A DNA stretch of 6,478 nucleotides from Planctomycetia bacterium. Lineage in GTDB: Bacteria > Planctomycetota > Planctomycetia > Gemmatales > Gemmataceae. The notes under the pieces were generated by a model. The model saw only the letters and a list, made by a program, of their open reading frames with translations, searched no databases and was not told where the DNA came from. The stretch is taken from the NCBI GenBank assembly GCA_025356615.1, contig JANXSH010001199.1:1-6478 (forward strand), written 5' to 3'. Below, piece by piece: positions 5,926 to 6,478 of this stretch. A program made the translations under genes and the position numbers. Position 1 is the stretch's first letter. Every line of letters starts with the position of its first letter.

Positions 5926-6004
5926 ACCAACCGCCACTCTGACCTTGCATTCGGCAAGCGCGCTCGCTTGCGCGGCGGGCCGGAGGTGCTGGGGGGAGAA
6001 GTAG
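5926..6004 (+). pseudogene. Decayed copy of the 3' end of the thioredoxin/TPR gene
   Basis: This stretch aligns with 5158-5235, the last ~26 codons and stop of the thioredoxin-fold gene, at about 67 of 79 positions by eye. Translated, it gives TNRHSDLAFGKRARLRGGPEV against TSRHADLARGKLARLRGGPEV. One extra G in the run at 5991-5996 shifts the frame, so the copied TAG (6002-6004) is no longer in phase. Both synonymous and non-synonymous changes are present, as in neutral decay. Nothing further upstream (before ~5920) matches the gene convincingly, and similarity stops at the copied stop codon. It is either a relic of a paralogue or the edge of a local duplication; it should not encode protein. 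Confidence 0.75.
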
Positions 6005-6022
6005 AGAGGGGAGGAGGGGAAC
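6004..6022. repeat. Direct repeat, left copy
   Basis: GAGAGGGGAGGAGGGGAAC here recurs at 6173-6191 with a single G/A difference. The two copies bracket the nested inverted repeat. Because the sequence is purine-rich and simple, some of the match could be chance, but 18 of 19 identical in flanking positions is notable. Confidence 0.6.
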
Positions 6023-6160
6023 TCTTTCGGGAGGGGCATACGAGCGGAGGACTAAGCCCGACGCGCAAGCGAGGGATGGCTTTCACGTCCCCGTCGTGGC
6101 CTGCTTCCCTCGCTTGCGCGTCGGGCTTAGATATCCCAGACGATTGCACCTCCCGAAAGA
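6023..6160. repeat. Nested inverted repeat (hairpin element)
   Basis: Outer arms 6023-6034 (TCTTTCGGGAGG) and 6149-6160 (CCTCCCGAAAGA) are perfect 12-bp complements. Inside them, arms 6052-6076 and 6106-6130 are a perfect 25-bp inverted repeat (left arm begins CTAAGCCCGACGCGCAAGC), separated by 29 bases. Between outer and inner arms there is little pairing. The inner arm resembles an interspersed motif (AGCCCGACGCGCAAGCGAGG) that I recall as common in planctomycete genomes, often yielding spurious 'SPTRKRG' and 'PSLALRVG' peptides. No transposase is present, so it would be a non-autonomous, MITE- or REP-like element. Transcripts from either strand would form a strong hairpin, so it could also shield the downstream antitoxin gene from read-through. 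Confidence 0.8.
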
Positions 6161-6172
6161 TTTGCCACACCC

Positions 6173-6191
6173 GAGAGGGGAGGAGGGAAAC
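6173..6191. repeat. Direct repeat, right copy
   Basis: GAGAGGGGAGGAGGGAAAC, the partner of 6004-6022, lies 12 bases beyond the outer inverted-repeat arm and 43 bases ahead of the antitoxin ATG. Confidence 0.6.
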
Positions 6192-6198
6192 TTTGGTG

Positions 6199-6228
6199 TT
6201 GGAATCAGTGAATGATCTTTGATACGAT
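6199..6228 (+). promoter_or_regulatory. Possible promoter of the antitoxin gene, leaderless start
   Basis: TTGGAA (6199-6204) and TACGAT (6223-6228) are 18 bases apart, each 4 of 6 to consensus. Transcription would begin at about 6235, the A of the ATG. No Shine-Dalgarno is seen before the ATG, which fits a leaderless message. The call is tentative. Confidence 0.3.
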
Positions 6229-6234
6229 TTCTGT

Positions 6235-6477
6235 ATGGAAACGATCAACTCCACACCGCTCTCGATCGACCTCGTCGGCTTGCCGAGTGAGGCGATCCGT
6301 GTCGTCGAATCGTTGGTGTCCCTGCTGAAGGCTCAGTCAGGGCTACCCGAGTCGAAGGCCAGGCTCTCCTCAGAGGAATGGGTCAAGAATCTCGAGGAGT
6401 GGGCCGCGAGTCATCCACGACTCGACCGTGTTCTCGACGACAGCAGGGAGAGTATCTACGCGGGATGTGGTGAATGA
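6235..6477 (+). CDS. VapB-like antitoxin of a type II toxin-antitoxin pair
   Basis: An 80-aa protein with an N-terminal segment SIDLVGLPSEAIRVVESLVSLLKA (10-33) and a C-terminal tail with SSEEWVKNLEEWAASHP (45-61) and LDDSRESIYAGCGE (67-80). The W...W...H-x(n)-LDDSRESIY ending is, to my recollection, typical of small antitoxins found directly before PIN-domain VapC toxins in planctomycetes and cyanobacteria; the tail would wrap the toxin and block its ribonuclease site. The stop codon overlaps an ATG as ATGA (6474-6477), the usual junction for such a pair, but the toxin itself lies outside. Such antitoxins commonly repress their own operon; no clear operator palindrome was seen at the start. 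I see no canonical ribbon-helix-helix or AbrB signature, so the N-terminal fold is uncertain. Confidence 0.75.
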   Translation: METINSTPLSIDLVGLPSEAIRVVESLVSLLKAQSGLPESKARLSSEEWVKNLEEWAASHPRLDRVLDDSRESIYAGCGE

Positions 6478-6478
6478 A
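6474..6478 (+). CDS. Start of the expected VapC toxin gene (only first codons in window)
   Basis: An ATG at 6474-6476 overlaps the antitoxin stop by four bases (ATGA). Only five bases are visible, so the product is inferred purely from the antitoxin-like upstream gene and the overlap. Confidence 0.35.

Noticed and set aside
6004..6191. CRISPR array
   Set aside because: Only two direct-repeat copies, spaced about 150 bases apart and enclosing an inverted repeat; no regular repeat-spacer pattern and no cas genes.
5863..6222. Plus-strand open frame of 119 codons across the repeats
   Set aside because: It reads through the relic and both hairpin arms (giving the SPTRKRG and SLACASGL peptides typical of repeat translation), and has no Shine-Dalgarno or domain.

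Overview
The window reads as a high-GC bacterial chromosome, most likely a planctomycete of the Gemmatales/Isosphaerales type. The basis is a TIGR03067-family secreted protein (a family greatly expanded in planctomycetes), a planctomycete-style interspersed hairpin repeat in the 6.0-6.2 kb region, and a VapB-like antitoxin with the 'LDDSRESIY' tail. No rRNA, tRNA or CRISPR array was seen. The taxonomic call is inference from family content, not from a marker gene.

Layout. (1) 1-1387, minus strand: an ABC importer module of the glycine-betaine/osmoprotectant (OpuC/ProVWX/OsmF) type. The ATPase comes first, overlapping by 37 nt the start of a secreted substrate-binding protein that runs off the left edge. 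(2) 1388-1600: a gap with a good hairpin at 1454-1481. (3) 1601-2563, minus strand: a tight two-gene operon of small proteins. The upstream one is DUF4365-like (G-E-R...D...QVK), and the downstream one appears to have the same core (E...D...RVK), i.e. a PD-(D/E)XK nuclease-like fold. Codon use is visibly less GC-rich than in the neighbours, so this is the accessory part of the window and the best candidate for an undescribed system. (4) 2564-2858: a divergent intergenic region. (5) 2859-5235, plus strand: a compact run of a 78-aa protein with a TTG start and a strong Shine-Dalgarno, the tyrosine recombinase XerC, and an exported thioredoxin-fold protein with TPR-like C-terminal repeats. (6) 5314-5811, minus strand: a TIGR03067-family exported protein, convergent with the thioredoxin gene and preceded by a good extended -10 promoter. 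(7) 5812-6234: non-coding and rich in repeats. It holds a decayed copy of the last ~26 codons of the thioredoxin/TPR gene, then a nested inverted repeat (outer arms 12 bp, inner arms a perfect 25 bp) flanked by 19-bp direct repeats. (8) 6235-6478, plus strand: a VapB-like antitoxin whose stop overlaps an ATG (ATGA) that should start the VapC toxin beyond the right edge.

Functionally, the left module imports a small compatible-solute-like substrate. The central plus-strand genes pair a housekeeping recombinase with an envelope redox/scaffold protein, with no obvious mechanistic link. The DUF4365-like pair, the nested repeat with the gene-end relic, and the toxin-antitoxin gene are the accessory elements. 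All motif positions and alignments were read by eye; no database search was possible.
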